Source: Dehalococcoidia bacterium
GTDB taxonomy: Bacteria; Chloroflexota; Dehalococcoidia; Lucifugimonadales; HRBIN23
Direction: 5' to 3'
NCBI GenBank assembly: GCA_025060295.1
Contig: JANXCH010000002.1
Location: 1-64,000 of the forward strand
DNA length: 64,000 bases
The translations under genes and the position numbers were made by a program. Under the pieces are notes generated by a model. The model did no database searches, was not told where the DNA came from, and saw only the letters and a list, made by a program, of their open reading frames with translations. Positions 31,991-41,867 of the stretch are shown here, piece by piece; position 1 is the stretch's first letter, and each line of letters starts with the position of its first letter.

Positions 31991-33304
31991 CTACTGCTTC
32001 GCTGCCACGGTGACGCCGGCACACACGAGGGTAGGCGTCAGAAGCCCGCCACCTACCCAGCGTCGCTCACGGCTGACGGCGATGAGCCGTTGGAACGCAT
32101 GATACACATTCCCCGACACCATAGTGTTCTTGACCCGTCCGACCACCTCTCCCTTCTCTAAACGGAAGCCCAGGAGCACATTGGCGGAGAAGTCCCCCGC
32201 CAGGACGTTGCCCTGGCCAGCCCCTAGTACCCCCTCCACCATTAGCCCCTCGGGGATACTGCCCAGGGCGTCGGCGAGGGGTGTGTCCCCCTCGGCGATG
32301 ACCACCACGCTGGCACCCGGGGCGGGCAGGGTGCCCACAGAGCGGGAGGCACTGGCGGTGCTCTTGGTGCGGGCCAGGCTGGCCGTCTGCAGGTCAAAGA
32401 GGAAGCCCTTCAGAACCCCCCGTTCTATGAGGGGCAGGGGCTGACTGGGGAGGCCCTCGTCGTCGAAGGGTCGGCTTCCCGGTGCGTAAGGGAGGGTGGG
32501 GTCATCCACCAGGGTGAAGCGGGCGTCGGCGATAGGTTGACCCACCTTCCCCTCCAGGGGCGAGGCCTTGCGCACCAAGGTGCGTCCGTTCAGACCCGTC
32601 AGCAAGGGCATCATCAGCAGGTTGCCCACGGCTTTAGGGGTGAACACCACGGGCACCCCCCCCTGGGGAGCGGGCACCAGGCGTTGGGCGCCCTGCAACT
32701 GGGCGTCCAGCGAGGCCACCACCTCCCGGCTGTGGGGGATGGGCCGACAGGAGACCTGGGACTCCCACACGAACACCATGTCGCCGTCCTGAATCCAGGA
32801 GCCCTCCAACACCAGGCTGGTGGTGGTGCGGGTGCAGGTGGCGTGGAGGCCATGGGAGTTCAGGATGGTAACGGTGGAGACGGTCTTGCCCACCCGACAC
32901 TCCCAGAGCACCTGGGGCCAGCGGGCGTAAAGGGCCTCAATGGCCTCTTGTCCCAGGTCGACCAGGGAACGGGGAGGTAGGGACTCCACCGCCGGGTCGT
33001 ACAGGGGCACCTCGGGGTAAGTTTGGGGGCCGGGGAGGGTGAAGGTGGCTTCTGGTCCCAGGGCCAGAGTCTCCAGGGCCCGCTCTACCAGGCCTTGAGG
33101 GTCGTCCTGGCGGTTGGTGGAGGCCAGGCCGATGCGCCCGCCCTTGAGGATGCGCAAGCCCACTGCCCAGGTCTGGCGTTCTTGCACGCTCTTCAGGCGG
33201 TTGGCCTCAAAGTGCACGGGGGTATCGTGGCTGGCCACGGCGAACACCTCGGCCTGGTCGGCCACCCGCTGGGCGCGCTGGAGGATGTCTTCCAGGATGC
33301 TCAT
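31991..33304 (-). CDS. tldE: TldE/PmbA-like subunit of the TldD/TldE protease
   Basis: 437 residues. This is the non-catalytic partner of TldD: the family fold is clear (ILEDILQRAQRVADQAEVFAVAS, LASTNRQDDPQGLVERALETLA, SASRSVGTLPAPGASVVVIAEGDTP), but no HExxxH is present. In E. coli the TldD/TldE heterodimer degrades unfolded peptides, processes microcin B17 and destroys the CcdA antitoxin. Its ATG overlaps the tldD stop by 4 nt, which favours equal expression and heterodimer formation. Confidence 0.9.
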   Translation of the reverse strand: MSILEDILQRAQRVADQAEVFAVASHDTPVHFEANRLKSVQERQTWAVGLRILKGGRIGLASTNRQDDPQGLVERALETLALGPEATFTLPGPQTYPEVPLYDPAVESLPPRSLVDLGQEAIEALYARWPQVLWECRVGKTVSTVTILNSHGLHATCTRTTTSLVLEGSWIQDGDMVFVWESQVSCRPIPHSREVVASLDAQLQGAQRLVPAPQGGVPVVFTPKAVGNLLMMPLLTGLNGRTLVRKASPLEGKVGQPIADARFTLVDDPTLPYAPGSRPFDDEGLPSQPLPLIERGVLKGFLFDLQTASLARTKSTASASRSVGTLPAPGASVVVIAEGDTPLADALGSIPEGLMVEGVLGAGQGNVLAGDFSANVLLGFRLEKGEVVGRVKNTMVSGNVYHAFQRLIAVSRERRWVGGGLLTPTLVCAGVTVAAKQ

Positions 33305-34677
33305 CGTCCCACCACCAAGACATCACGGATGCGGATGTGGGGACTGCCGTTGGAGACGGGGAGGGGGAACTGCCCCCCCTTGCCGCACCCGCCCCCCTCG
33401 TTCATCTCCAGGTCGTTGGCGATGCCATCGATGTGGTGCAGAGTGGTGAACAGGTTGCCCGTGAGCATGACGGGGCGCAGGAGTTCCTCCACCCGCCCGT
33501 TGCGGATGCGGTAGGCCTCACCCGCCGAGAAGGTGAACTGCTCCATGCTGGTCATGCCCCCATACCAGTTCTTACAGTAGATGCCGTCCTTGATATCGGC
33601 CAGCAGGTCGTCCAGGCGGTGGGGGCCAGGTTCAATGAGGGTATTGGTCATACGCACGATGGGGGGGAAGGCGGCGCTGACGGCCCGGGCGTTGCCGGTG
33701 GGCTGTTCCCCCATGCGGGCGGCTGTCTCCCGGGAGTGCAGCCGCCCCACCAATACCCCCTCGCGGATAAGGTAGGTCTTCTGGGCGGGGACACCTTCGT
33801 CGTCGTAGGCGTAACTGCCCCGCAGGCCGGGGATGGCTGCTCCGTCCACCACATTCAGGATGGGGGAGCCGAACCGCCGCCCCAGAACCATAATCTGCTG
33901 GAGGCGGGGGTCTTCGTAGACATGGTCGGCCTCGGAGAGGTGGCCGAAGGCCTCGTGGATGAACACGCCCGCCAAAATGGGGTCCAGGAGGACGGTGTAA
34001 CGGCCGGGGGTAATCGGGGGGGCAGAGAGCATGCCCACGGCCTTCTGGGCGATGGCGCGCACCTCCTTCTCCAGGCGTTCCACGATGGAGAAATCCCCCA
34101 AGGAGCCGACGCTGATGCCCACCTGTTGCACGTCCCCCCCGTTGCGAGCCACCGCCGTGATGCGCAGGGTGATGTCTATGCGCTCCTGCTGGATGTAGGA
34201 GCCCTCGCTATTGGCGAACACTACCTTGCGCCAGGTGTCCACATAGGCGATGGTGGAACTCTGGACGCCCGGGACGCTCCACAGCACTGTGTTGTAGTCG
34301 TCCAGGAGGCGCTTCTTCTCGGCAAGGGGGATAGGGCGCGGGTCTTTGACAATGCGGGGGGGCACAACCGCTTGGGCGGGGGGCACCGGGGCAAGCATGG
34401 TGCGCTCCCGCCCCACCATGCGGGCGTAGGTAACGGCGGTGGCTACCTTCTCTTTGAGGCTGTGCAGGTCTTGGAAGGAGACAAAGCCCCACCCCCCCGC
34501 CACCGCAGCCCGCACGCACCCCATCAGGCCTTGGTTGCGGCCAACCTCCTCCAACTCCCGACTGCGGAAGAGGAGGTGGGAGGAGTCGGTCTGCTCCAGG
34601 CGCACCTCTACATAATCGGCCCCGTGCTGGCGCAGGGCCTCGGTGAGGAGATCGCGTAGATGGCCGTCGGTGCTCAT
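33301..34677 (-). CDS. tldD: TldD metalloprotease subunit
   Basis: 458 residues. The zinc motif HEAFGH (HExxxH) with the following SEADHVYED lies near residues 239-253, as in E. coli TldD. Further landmarks are DGAAIPGLRGSYAYDDEGVPAQKTYLI and GGCGKGGQFPLPVSNGSPHIRI at the C-terminus, where GKG-type turns are conserved. ATG after AAAGGGATGCT. First gene of the tldD-tldE-HEAT series, divergent from nth with a short intergenic region. Confidence 0.95.
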   Translation of the reverse strand: MSTDGHLRDLLTEALRQHGADYVEVRLEQTDSSHLLFRSRELEEVGRNQGLMGCVRAAVAGGWGFVSFQDLHSLKEKVATAVTYARMVGRERTMLAPVPPAQAVVPPRIVKDPRPIPLAEKKRLLDDYNTVLWSVPGVQSSTIAYVDTWRKVVFANSEGSYIQQERIDITLRITAVARNGGDVQQVGISVGSLGDFSIVERLEKEVRAIAQKAVGMLSAPPITPGRYTVLLDPILAGVFIHEAFGHLSEADHVYEDPRLQQIMVLGRRFGSPILNVVDGAAIPGLRGSYAYDDEGVPAQKTYLIREGVLVGRLHSRETAARMGEQPTGNARAVSAAFPPIVRMTNTLIEPGPHRLDDLLADIKDGIYCKNWYGGMTSMEQFTFSAGEAYRIRNGRVEELLRPVMLTGNLFTTLHHIDGIANDLEMNEGGGCGKGGQFPLPVSNGSPHIRIRDVLVVGR

Positions 34678-34777
34678 AGCATCCCTTTGCAGGTGCTGGT
34701 GGGACCACGGGGCGAGGGGTGTTTCCCCGTCTGATACTATACCCTAAGGGAAAGGTCTGGGGAAGGCAAGCCCCCCA

Positions 34778-35464
34778 ATGGCACACCGCCAAGCCGTCGC
34801 CCCATCTGCCGACGCCACCGCCCGGGCGGGGGAGGTGCTCCGACGTCTGCAGGATGCCTATGGGCCAGTGGCCTGGCAGCCCCGCATGGCCCCCCTGGAC
34901 GAGTTGGTCTTTACTATCTTGACCCAGCACACCTCGGATGTCAATGCGGGGAAGGCTTTTCGGCAGTTGCGGGAGCGCTTCCCCCGCTGGGAGGATCTGC
35001 TGGAGGCCCCCCTGGACGCCATTGAGGAGGCCATCCGCGTGGCGGGATTGGGACGGCAGAAAGCGCTCCGCATCCAGGAGGCGTTGCGGGGCATTATGGG
35101 GCGGCGGGGGCTGTTGGAGTTAGATTTCCTGCGGGACATGCCGTTGGAGGAGGCGAAGGCCTGGCTGAGGGCGTTACCGGGGGTGGGGCCCAAGACCGCC
35201 GCCATTGTGCTGTGCTTCGCATTGGGCCGCCCGGCTATGCCGGTGGACACGCATGTGCATCGGGTGGCGCGGCGGTTGGGGCTTCTGCATCCGAAGGATA
35301 ACGCCGAGAAGGCCCACGCCCTTTTGGAGGGGATGGTGGCCCCGGAGCAGGTGTATCCCTTCCATGTGTACCTGATTACCCACGGGCGGAGGGTGTGCAA
35401 GGCCCAGCGCCCCCGCTGTGGGGAGTGTGTGCTGCGGGATATGTGTCCCTCGCGGCGGGTGTAA
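34778..35464 (+). CDS. nth: Endonuclease III (DNA glycosylase/AP lyase)
   Basis: 228 residues. Nth removes oxidised pyrimidines and cuts at abasic sites. Helix-hairpin-helix LPGVGPKTA with the catalytic Lys139, catalytic Asp157 in VDTHVHRV and the 4Fe-4S cluster Cys207-x6-Cys214-x2-Cys217-x5-Cys223 are all present. The N-terminus is about 15 residues longer than in E. coli. The stop codon lies directly beside the groEL terminator A-run, so the two genes converge. Confidence 0.95.
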   Translation: MAHRQAVAPSADATARAGEVLRRLQDAYGPVAWQPRMAPLDELVFTILTQHTSDVNAGKAFRQLRERFPRWEDLLEAPLDAIEEAIRVAGLGRQKALRIQEALRGIMGRRGLLELDFLRDMPLEEAKAWLRALPGVGPKTAAIVLCFALGRPAMPVDTHVHRVARRLGLLHPKDNAEKAHALLEGMVAPEQVYPFHVYLITHGRRVCKAQRPRCGECVLRDMCPSRRV

Positions 35465-35496
35465 AAAAAGCGGGGGCGGCGCCTGGCCGCCCCCGC
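35463..35496 (-). terminator. Intrinsic terminator of the groES-groEL operon
   Basis: An 11-bp perfect GC-rich stem (35470-35480 with 35486-35496) and a 5-nt loop; read on the minus strand it is followed by seven T. It starts 18 nt after the groEL stop. Confidence 0.85.
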
Positions 35497-35514
35497 TAGG
35501 GTGTGCCCTGGGGG

Positions 35515-37137
35515 TTAGTATTCCATGTGGGGTGGTGGGGTGGGCGTGGTCTCCTTCTTCTCGGGGATGTCGGTAACCAGGGACTCGGTGGTGAGGATCA
35601 TGGCGGCCACGCTGGCGGCGTTCTCCAGGGCGGAGCGGGTGACCTTGGCGGGGTCGATGATGCCCCGATCAAAGAGGCGGCAGAACTCGCCCTTCTCGGC
35701 GTCGTAGCCCCAGTCCCAGGTGGTGGCCTTGCGGACCTCCTCCAGCACCACAGCCCCTTCGGCCCCGCTGTTCTCGGCGATGACCTTCAGGGGCTCCTCC
35801 AGGGCCTTGGCGACGATTTGCACGCCGGTGCGCTCGTCGCCCTCCAGTTTCTTGAGGAGGGGCTCCAGGGCTTTGCTGGCGCGCACGAGGGCGACACCCC
35901 CACCGGGGACGATCCCCTCCTCCACGGCCGAGCGGGTGGCGGAGAGGGCGTCCTCCACGCGGTTCTTCTTCTCCTTCAGTTCCACCTCCGTGGCGGCCCC
36001 CACCTTGATGATGGCCACCCCACCGGCCAGTTTGGCCAGGCGCTCCTGCAGTTTCTCCCGGTCAAAGTCGGAGGTGGTCTCCTCAATCTGCTTCTTGATC
36101 TGCTTGATGCGGGCCTGAATGTCGGACTCCTTGCCGCGGCCTTCCACGATGGTGGTCTCGTCCTTGTTGGCCACCACCCGGCGGGCACGCCCGAGGTCGT
36201 GCACCGTGACGCTGTCCAGTTTGCGGCCGGCCTCCTCGGAGATGACCCGCCCGCCGGTGAGGATAGCGATGTCCTCTAGCATGGCCTTGCGGCGGTCACC
36301 GAAGCCGGGGGCCTTCACCGCCAGGGCGTTGATGGTGCCCCGCAGTTTGTTGACCACCAAAGTGGCTAGGGCCTCGCCCTCCACATCCTCGGCGATGACC
36401 ACGATGTTCTTGCTCACCTGGAGGATGCGCTCCAGTGCGGGGAGGATGTCGTTGATGGCGGAGATCTTCTTATCGGTGATGAGGATGTAGGGGTCCTCGA
36501 CCACGGCCTCCATGCGCTCGGGGTTGGTGATGAAGTAGGGGGAGATGTAGCCGCGATCGAACTGCATCCCCTCCACATACTCCACCTCATACTTGATGCC
36601 CTTGGACTCCTCTACGGTGATGACGCCGTCCTTGCCCACCTTCTCCATCACTTCGGCGATGAGTTTGCCAATCTCCTCCTCGTGGGCGGAGAGGGAGGCC
36701 ACCTGGGTGATTTGCTCCTTGCCCTCCACGGGCTTGGCCATGCGCTTCAGTTCGTTGCGGATGGCGTCGACGGCTTGCTCAATGCCCCGTTTGATGGCCA
36801 TGGGGTTCGCGCCGGCGGCGATATTCTTGAAGCCCTCGTGCATGATGGCCTGGGCCAGGACGATGGAGGTGGTGGTGCCGTCGCCGGCCACATCGTTGGT
36901 CTTACTGGCGGCCTCCTTGATGAGTTGGGCCCCCATGTTCTCGAAGGGGTCTTTGAGCTCAATCTCTTTGGCGATCGTTACGCCGTCGGAGCAGACCTGG
37001 GGGGGGCCAAACTTCTTATCCAGCACCACATTGCGCCCCTTGGGGCCCAGGGTGACGCGGACGGCCTGGGCCAGGGTGTCGGCCCCCGTCTTCAGGCGCT
37101 TGCGGGCCTCCTCGGCGAATACCAACTGTTTGGGCAT
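35515..37137 (-). CDS. groL: Chaperonin GroEL (HSP60)
   Basis: 540 residues. The 14-mer folds proteins with ATP and GroES. The nucleotide-binding [28 protein letters not shown] and the late [15 protein letters not shown] are canonical. The C-terminus is PTPPPHMEY rather than the usual Gly-Gly-Met repeats. Second gene after groES (12-nt gap) under the CIRCE/promoter region. Confidence 0.98.
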   Translation of the reverse strand: MPKQLVFAEEARKRLKTGADTLAQAVRVTLGPKGRNVVLDKKFGPPQVCSDGVTIAKEIELKDPFENMGAQLIKEAASKTNDVAGDGTTTSIVLAQAIMHEGFKNIAAGANPMAIKRGIEQAVDAIRNELKRMAKPVEGKEQITQVASLSAHEEEIGKLIAEVMEKVGKDGVITVEESKGIKYEVEYVEGMQFDRGYISPYFITNPERMEAVVEDPYILITDKKISAINDILPALERILQVSKNIVVIAEDVEGEALATLVVNKLRGTINALAVKAPGFGDRRKAMLEDIAILTGGRVISEEAGRKLDSVTVHDLGRARRVVANKDETTIVEGRGKESDIQARIKQIKKQIEETTSDFDREKLQERLAKLAGGVAIIKVGAATEVELKEKKNRVEDALSATRSAVEEGIVPGGGVALVRASKALEPLLKKLEGDERTGVQIVAKALEEPLKVIAENSGAEGAVVLEEVRKATTWDWGYDAEKGEFCRLFDRGIIDPAKVTRSALENAASVAAMILTTESLVTDIPEKKETTPTPPPHMEY

Positions 37138-37149
37138 ACCTCTCCTCCC

Positions 37150-37446
37150 TTACTTTTTGATTTTGGCGAGGATGTCGGATTCGCGGATGATGAGGTACTC
37201 TACGCCGTCCTCTTTGAACTCGGTGCCGGCGTATTTAGCGAAGAGGACGCGGTCGCCCACTGCAAGTTCCATGGGGATGCGCTTGCCATCGTCGGTGAGG
37301 CGCCCGGGGCCAACGGCCACCACTTCGCCCTCTTGGGGCTTCTCTTTGGCGGTTTCGGGAAGGACAATCCCACTTTTGGTCATCTCTTCCCGCTCAATGG
37401 GGCGCACCACCACGCGGTCGCCGAGAGGTTGGAACTGCCGTGGCAT
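37150..37446 (-). CDS. groS: Co-chaperonin GroES (HSP10)
   Basis: 98 residues, standard length. It begins [29 protein letters not shown] (mobile loop around KSGIVLP) and ends [16 protein letters not shown], as expected. The heptameric lid of GroEL. First gene of the heat-shock operon, preceded by a perfect CIRCE element and a near-consensus promoter, so repression by HrcA is expected; hrcA itself is not in the window. Confidence 0.98.
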   Translation of the reverse strand: MPRQFQPLGDRVVVRPIEREEMTKSGIVLPETAKEKPQEGEVVAVGPGRLTDDGKRIPMELAVGDRVLFAKYAGTEFKEDGVEYLIIRESDILAKIKK

Positions 37447-37466
37447 ACACCCTCCTTACACCCGTT

Positions 37467-37493
37467 TTAGCACTCGGCACCGCCGAGTGCTAA
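37467..37493. promoter_or_regulatory. CIRCE operator (HrcA site)
   Basis: TTAGCACTC-N9-GAGTGCTAA, a perfect match to the CIRCE consensus, located between the promoter and groES. Confidence 0.97.
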
Positions 37494-37505
37494 ATTCTGA
37501 TTTTT

Positions 37506-37534
37506 ATGCTACCTAGGGGGAGGGGCGTTGTCAA
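37506..37534 (-). promoter_or_regulatory. groES-groEL promoter
   Basis: Minus strand TTGACA, 17-nt spacer, TAGCAT, immediately upstream of the CIRCE. Confidence 0.7.
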
Positions 37535-37550
37535 GGGGGTGCCGATGGCG

Positions 37551-37580
37551 TTGACACCTGGGGGGATGACGACCTAGGAT
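37551..37580 (+). promoter_or_regulatory. tRNA-Phe promoter
   Basis: TTGACA, 18-nt spacer, TAGGAT, 9 nt before the tRNA 5' end. Confidence 0.6.
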
Positions 37581-37589
37581 AGGGAGTGA

Positions 37590-37664
<75 letters not shown>

Positions 37665-37704
37665 CGGCGTGCGCCCTGCTATCCTTCCGCTTTGTTCCGT
37701 CGTC

Positions 37705-37733
37705 TTGACGTTGTAGTCCCTCTTGGTTACCCT
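37705..37733 (+). promoter_or_regulatory. Promoter of the O-antigen-ligase-type gene
   Basis: TTGACG, 17-nt spacer, TACCCT, 22 nt before the ATG. Confidence 0.5.
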
Positions 37734-37754
37734 ACCCCCTAGCACGGAGGCCCC

Positions 37755-39812
37755 ATGAGCAGTGCGCTGTCCTGGGCCATGCGGGGAGGGTTGGCTCTCC
37801 TGCTGGTGATGCCCCTGGTGGTTACCTTCCAGACCATCTTTCCCTATGTGGTGGGCAAGTCCCTCTACGCCCGGGGGCTGATAGAAATCCTGGTTGCCTT
37901 ATGGCTGGTGCTGGTGATATGGGACCGCTCCTACTTGCCCCAGCGCTCGTGGGTGCTGTTCGCTTTCTACGGGTATGTGCTTGTGGCGCTGATAGCGGGT
38001 GCCTTGGGGGTCAACTGGATGCGGAGCCTCTGGTCCACCTACGAGCGCATGACGGGGGTGTGGGATTTGATGCATTGGTTCCTGTTGGTGGTGGTGGCGT
38101 CGGCGGTGTTGCGCACGCCCCAGCAGTGGCGCTGGCTGTTGAACATCAACTTGGGGGTGGGGTTGGTGTTGGCAGTAGTGGCCCTGGGGCAGACTGTGGG
38201 GGTGCGCCTGCTCCCTACGGTGCTCCCGCGGTGCGATGTGGATGCCACTTTGGGCAACCCTTCCTATCTCGGGGCGGTGATGAGTGTGATGGTGCTGGTG
38301 GCGGTGGGAATGCTCGCTCAATCTTTCGCCCCAACGACGGAGGACGGTACCGCTCCCCCACCCAGTCCTTCTCCGCGCCGGAGGCGTGCACACAGGCCTC
38401 CCCAGGGGGCTTCGGCCCAGCAGCGATGGGGGGTGCTGGCCTTACGCCTGTTCTGGGGTGTAACAGCGGTGTTGTGTCTTCTGACGTTGTATCAGACGGG
38501 GACACGGGGGGGCATGTTGGGGTTGGTGGCCGGAGCGGTGGCGATGCCTTTGGGGGTGCTGTTGTTGGGGAACCGCAAGGCGCTGAAGCCGTTGGCCGTT
38601 GGGGGCGGTGCCCTGATCCTTGGGGTGATGGCCCTGTTCGCCCTGGATCGCAGTGTGGGCCTACCCTGGGCGCTCCGGTGTCGGGAGGCGACGGTGGGTG
38701 CCCGCGCCGCTGGGCTAGCGGAAGGGGTCCGCACTGGGGGGGCGATGGCCAACGCCAGCCTGGCCACGCGGGTGCTGTCGGCGGGGTATGTGCTCCAGGC
38801 GGTGCGGGAGCGTCCCTTGCTGGGGTGGGGGCCGGAGAACTACATCGTTCCCTTTACCCGTTTCGTGGAGCCCCGCTTCTTCCAGTACGGTGCGGAGGTC
38901 TTTGACCAGGCCCACAATAAGGTGCTGGAGGAACTGGCGACGAAGGGGATCGTGGGGCTGCTCTCTTACTTGGCCCTTTGGGGTGCGCTGGTGTGGGCGG
39001 TGGTGCGGCGGCGGCGTCCTCCACGGGAGGAGGTGCTAGCCTATGCTATCCTGGGGGCGTTAGCGGGGTACTTTGTGCAGAACCTGTTCCTCTTTGACAC
39101 GCCGGGGATGATGCTCCAATGGGCCATCCTGGTAGGGTGGGTGGTGGCCCAGGAGCGCCCCCCTGCAGACACAGCAAGGCCCGCAGATGATACACCAAAG
39201 CCCCTTCTCTCCTCACCCCTTTTGCGGGGGGGTGTGGCAGTCCTCGTGGGCGGCGCTCTGGTCTTCTCCCTCATCTTTTTGAACTATCGGGTGTTTGACA
39301 GCGCTCGCTATGTGGTGCGGGCTGTGGCCGAGCCCCGTCCCATAGGGGAGCGCCTCGCTTTGGCCGAGAGGGGGGTTGAGACTTTTCCGCCTTTGGCCAA
39401 CCTGGGGCGCGCCCTTGTCTTCGAGGCGTTTCTCTCCGAGTGGCCTCGCCTGCCCCCCGAGGAGCGCATGCGCGTCTTCACTTTCATTGTGACCCAGGGC
39501 GATCAGGCGCTCCAGGAGGATCCCCGGGATTTCCGTATCTTGGCCGACCTCGTGTACCTGTTGCAGATGACGGCGGGGGCGCCCGAGCAGGTGCAGCAGG
39601 TGGAGCCCCTTTTGCAACGGCTGCGCCACCTGGGGCCAGGGAGGCTGGAAACCCACCAACTCCTGGCCAACCAGGAGCTGCTGAAGGGCAACTACGAGGA
39701 GGCGTTGAAGATCGTGGATGCCTTTGTCGCACAGGCTCCTACTACGGCCAACCGCTTTGCGAGCATCCGCCGCGCAGCCGAGGAGGGGCTGAACAATCGC
39801 CAGGCGCAATGA
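37755..39812 (+). CDS. O-antigen ligase/Wzy-type membrane protein with C-terminal helical repeats
   Basis: 685 residues with about twelve membrane helices and a soluble C-terminal region (about 530-685) of TPR-like helices. The Wzy_C loop is recognisable near residues 350-400: RPLLGWGPENYIVPFTRF, then FDQAHNKVLEELATKGIVGLLSYLALW. Such proteins join or polymerise sugar units at the outer face of the membrane. The cytoplasmic or outer loop after helix 6 contains a charged SPRRRRAHRPP insert. No glycosyltransferase lies nearby. ATG after GGAGGCCCC. Confidence 0.85.
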   Translation: MSSALSWAMRGGLALLLVMPLVVTFQTIFPYVVGKSLYARGLIEILVALWLVLVIWDRSYLPQRSWVLFAFYGYVLVALIAGALGVNWMRSLWSTYERMTGVWDLMHWFLLVVVASAVLRTPQQWRWLLNINLGVGLVLAVVALGQTVGVRLLPTVLPRCDVDATLGNPSYLGAVMSVMVLVAVGMLAQSFAPTTEDGTAPPPSPSPRRRRAHRPPQGASAQQRWGVLALRLFWGVTAVLCLLTLYQTGTRGGMLGLVAGAVAMPLGVLLLGNRKALKPLAVGGGALILGVMALFALDRSVGLPWALRCREATVGARAAGLAEGVRTGGAMANASLATRVLSAGYVLQAVRERPLLGWGPENYIVPFTRFVEPRFFQYGAEVFDQAHNKVLEELATKGIVGLLSYLALWGALVWAVVRRRRPPREEVLAYAILGALAGYFVQNLFLFDTPGMMLQWAILVGWVVAQERPPADTARPADDTPKPLLSSPLLRGGVAVLVGGALVFSLIFLNYRVFDSARYVVRAVAEPRPIGERLALAERGVETFPPLANLGRALVFEAFLSEWPRLPPEERMRVFTFIVTQGDQALQEDPRDFRILADLVYLLQMTAGAPEQVQQVEPLLQRLRHLGPGRLETHQLLANQELLKGNYEEALKIVDAFVAQAPTTANRFASIRRAAEEGLNNRQAQ

Positions 39813-39816
39813 GGGG

Positions 39817-40956
39817 TTAGGCGTCGGGCAGAAGTCGGCCCCCCTCGAGGCGAAAACGGGTGCACCCCGCAGGCAAGTCCTCCTCCCGCTGGGTGGAGGT
39901 GAGCACCACCTGCTCTGCCCCCTGCACCGCCTCCAGCAGGAGGCGACGCCGATGGACATCCAGTTCCGACAGGGCGTCGTCTAGGAGCAGGATGGGGGTC
40001 TCGTGCAAGGTGTGCTCCAGAAAGCGGGCCTCGGCCAGGCGCAGGGCAAGGGCCAGAGATCGGGCCTGCCCCCGCGAGGCGAAGGACGCCTCCCGCCCCT
40101 GCAGGCGCAAAAGAATGTCGTCCCGATGGGGGCCGACGAGGGTCTGGCCCAGTGCCCGTTCCCGTGGATGGAGGGCCTCCATCTGGCGGGCCAGGGTGGA
40201 GGCGATGGTCTCGGGCGCAAGAGGGACAAGGCCCTCCCCCGCCCACCGGTAGGACACCTCCACCCGCTCCATCCCCGCCAAGCCGCTGTAGGCGGCGGCG
40301 ATGAGGGGGGCTAACCTTTGCAGGGCCGAGAGGCGTTGGGCCGTGATGCGCCCCCCTTCGGTGCACACCTCTTTGTCCCAGTAGGCCGTCTGGTCAGGGT
40401 CGGCTCCGGCCTTCAGCAGGCGATTGCGATGGGCCAGCAGGCGCTGGTAGCGCTGAAGGGCCAGCAGATACCGCCGGTCGGTCAGGGAGAGGAGGATATC
40501 CAGCCAACGCCGGCGCAGGGCGGGGGGGCCGAGTACCATATCTATATCGTCGGCCTGGAACAAAACCATGGGCGCTTGTCCCACTGCTTGACTAGCCGGA
40601 CACACCACCCCATTGAGGCGCACCTGCTTCTGGAAGGGGCGGGCTGTCCCGCGGAGCCCTTCCCCCGACGGGCGCAGGAGCAGGTCCACCCGCATCGTGA
40701 GGCGTCCCCCATTGCGCCGTTGGAATGTCCCCTCCACATAGCCCCAGCCGTCCTCCTCCGCTGCCCAGAAAGAGAGCAGGTCTTGGTCGTGGGGGGTGCG
40801 GGGGGACTTGGTCAAGGCGAGCAGATACACGGTTTCTAAGAGGTTGGTTTTACCCTGGGCGTTCGCCCCCCAGATCAGGGTGAGGCCACGGGGGAAATCC
40901 ACCTCCAGGGAGCGGTAGGTGCGGATGTTGCGCACCGAGAGGTGAATGAGACGCAC
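39817..40956 (-). CDS. recF: DNA replication and repair protein RecF
   Basis: 379 residues, normal length. RecF is an SMC-like ATPase that helps load RecA at gaps. Walker A GANAQGKT at residues 30-37, signature around TSTQRE and Walker B LLLDDALSELD are visible. The GTG at 40956 was chosen because it gives the conserved start VRLIHLSVRNIRTYRSLEVDF and has AAGGGG upstream; the longer open frame upstream is an Asn/Ser/Pro-rich shadow. It is separated from dnaN (33 kb) and lies next to the competence genes. Confidence 0.95.
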   Translation of the reverse strand: MRLIHLSVRNIRTYRSLEVDFPRGLTLIWGANAQGKTNLLETVYLLALTKSPRTPHDQDLLSFWAAEEDGWGYVEGTFQRRNGGRLTMRVDLLLRPSGEGLRGTARPFQKQVRLNGVVCPASQAVGQAPMVLFQADDIDMVLGPPALRRRWLDILLSLTDRRYLLALQRYQRLLAHRNRLLKAGADPDQTAYWDKEVCTEGGRITAQRLSALQRLAPLIAAAYSGLAGMERVEVSYRWAGEGLVPLAPETIASTLARQMEALHPRERALGQTLVGPHRDDILLRLQGREASFASRGQARSLALALRLAEARFLEHTLHETPILLLDDALSELDVHRRRLLLEAVQGAEQVVLTSTQREEDLPAGCTRFRLEGGRLLPDA

Positions 40957-41153
40957 CTTTTCCCCTTCTCCGCCCGATGACCCGTCGCTCCCTTTTATCG
41001 TAGCAGGCGTGGCGGAAGGCGGGGGGCTCCGCTTGTACGGCGCGGGGGTGTTTAAACGCAGGGCAAAGTTAAAACTGGAATTTTTTGTCTTCCGTCTAGA
41101 CAAGTGCTAACCGAATGGATAGCATAATGGGATGTTGACATAAGGGGATGGGG

Positions 41154-41855
41154 ATGCCCCTGGCCCAGGTGTGGGAAGCGGTTGTCCACTTGGTCGCCCC
41201 GGCCCGGTGCGTGGGGTGTGGGAGGGGAGGCCCTCTGCTCTGTCCCCTCTGCCTGGAGGCCAGCACGCCACTGAAGGAGCCCTTCTGCATCCGATGTGCC
41301 CAGCCCTTGCGGAGTCTATGGCAACGAATGTGTGGCATGTGCGGGCATCTGCAAGCTCTGGATGGTGTGCGTGCCCCTTATGTTCTGGAGGGGCCGATCC
41401 GCCGGGCGGTGCACGCCTTCAAGTATCGGGGGATATGGAGTCTAGGGGATGTGCTGGGGGAATTTCTCCTCCCCACAGCCCAGAGCATGCCCGTGCTTCC
41501 CCACGTGGTGGTGCCGGTGCCCCTGCATGCCCGTCGGCTCAAGGAGCGGGGGTATAATCAGGCCCTGCTTCTGGCACGGGTGGTGGCGCAAGGCTTGGGC
41601 ATTCCCCTGGAGGAGGGGATGCTGGTGCGTCGGCGGGCCAGTGTGCCCCTGGCGCAGTTGGCCTCGGCACGGTTGCGTCGGGAGGCGGTGCGGGACGCCT
41701 TCGCCTGTACCCGGCAGGGCTTGGGGGGAGTGGCAGTGCTCCTGGTGGACGATGTGTGCACCAGTGGGGCGACGCTGGATGCCTGCGCCTCGGTTCTGAA
41801 GGGGGCTGGGGCAGGCCCCGTGTGGGGGCTCACCCTGGCGCGGGAGCCTCTGTAG
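41154..41855 (+). CDS. comFC: ComF family phosphoribosyltransferase-like protein
   Basis: 233 residues from the ATG at 41154, which has AAGGGG 6 nt upstream; an ATG two codons earlier overlaps that site. Zinc-finger-like CVGCG...CPLC and CIRC...CGMCG cysteines lie in the first 65 residues, VPVPLHARRLKERGYNQALLLA in the middle, and the PRPP-binding motif VLLVDDVCTSGAT near 195-207. ComFC supports DNA uptake in naturally competent bacteria; it heads comFC-comEA-comEC. Confidence 0.9.
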   Translation: MPLAQVWEAVVHLVAPARCVGCGRGGPLLCPLCLEASTPLKEPFCIRCAQPLRSLWQRMCGMCGHLQALDGVRAPYVLEGPIRRAVHAFKYRGIWSLGDVLGEFLLPTAQSMPVLPHVVVPVPLHARRLKERGYNQALLLARVVAQGLGIPLEEGMLVRRRASVPLAQLASARLRREAVRDAFACTRQGLGGVAVLLVDDVCTSGATLDACASVLKGAGAGPVWGLTLAREPL

Positions 41856-41867
41856 CAGGGGGCGACG

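Noticed and set aside
33337-34659. 440-aa open frame on the plus strand
   Set aside because: Antisense to tldD, which has its full catalytic motif; no recognisable features.
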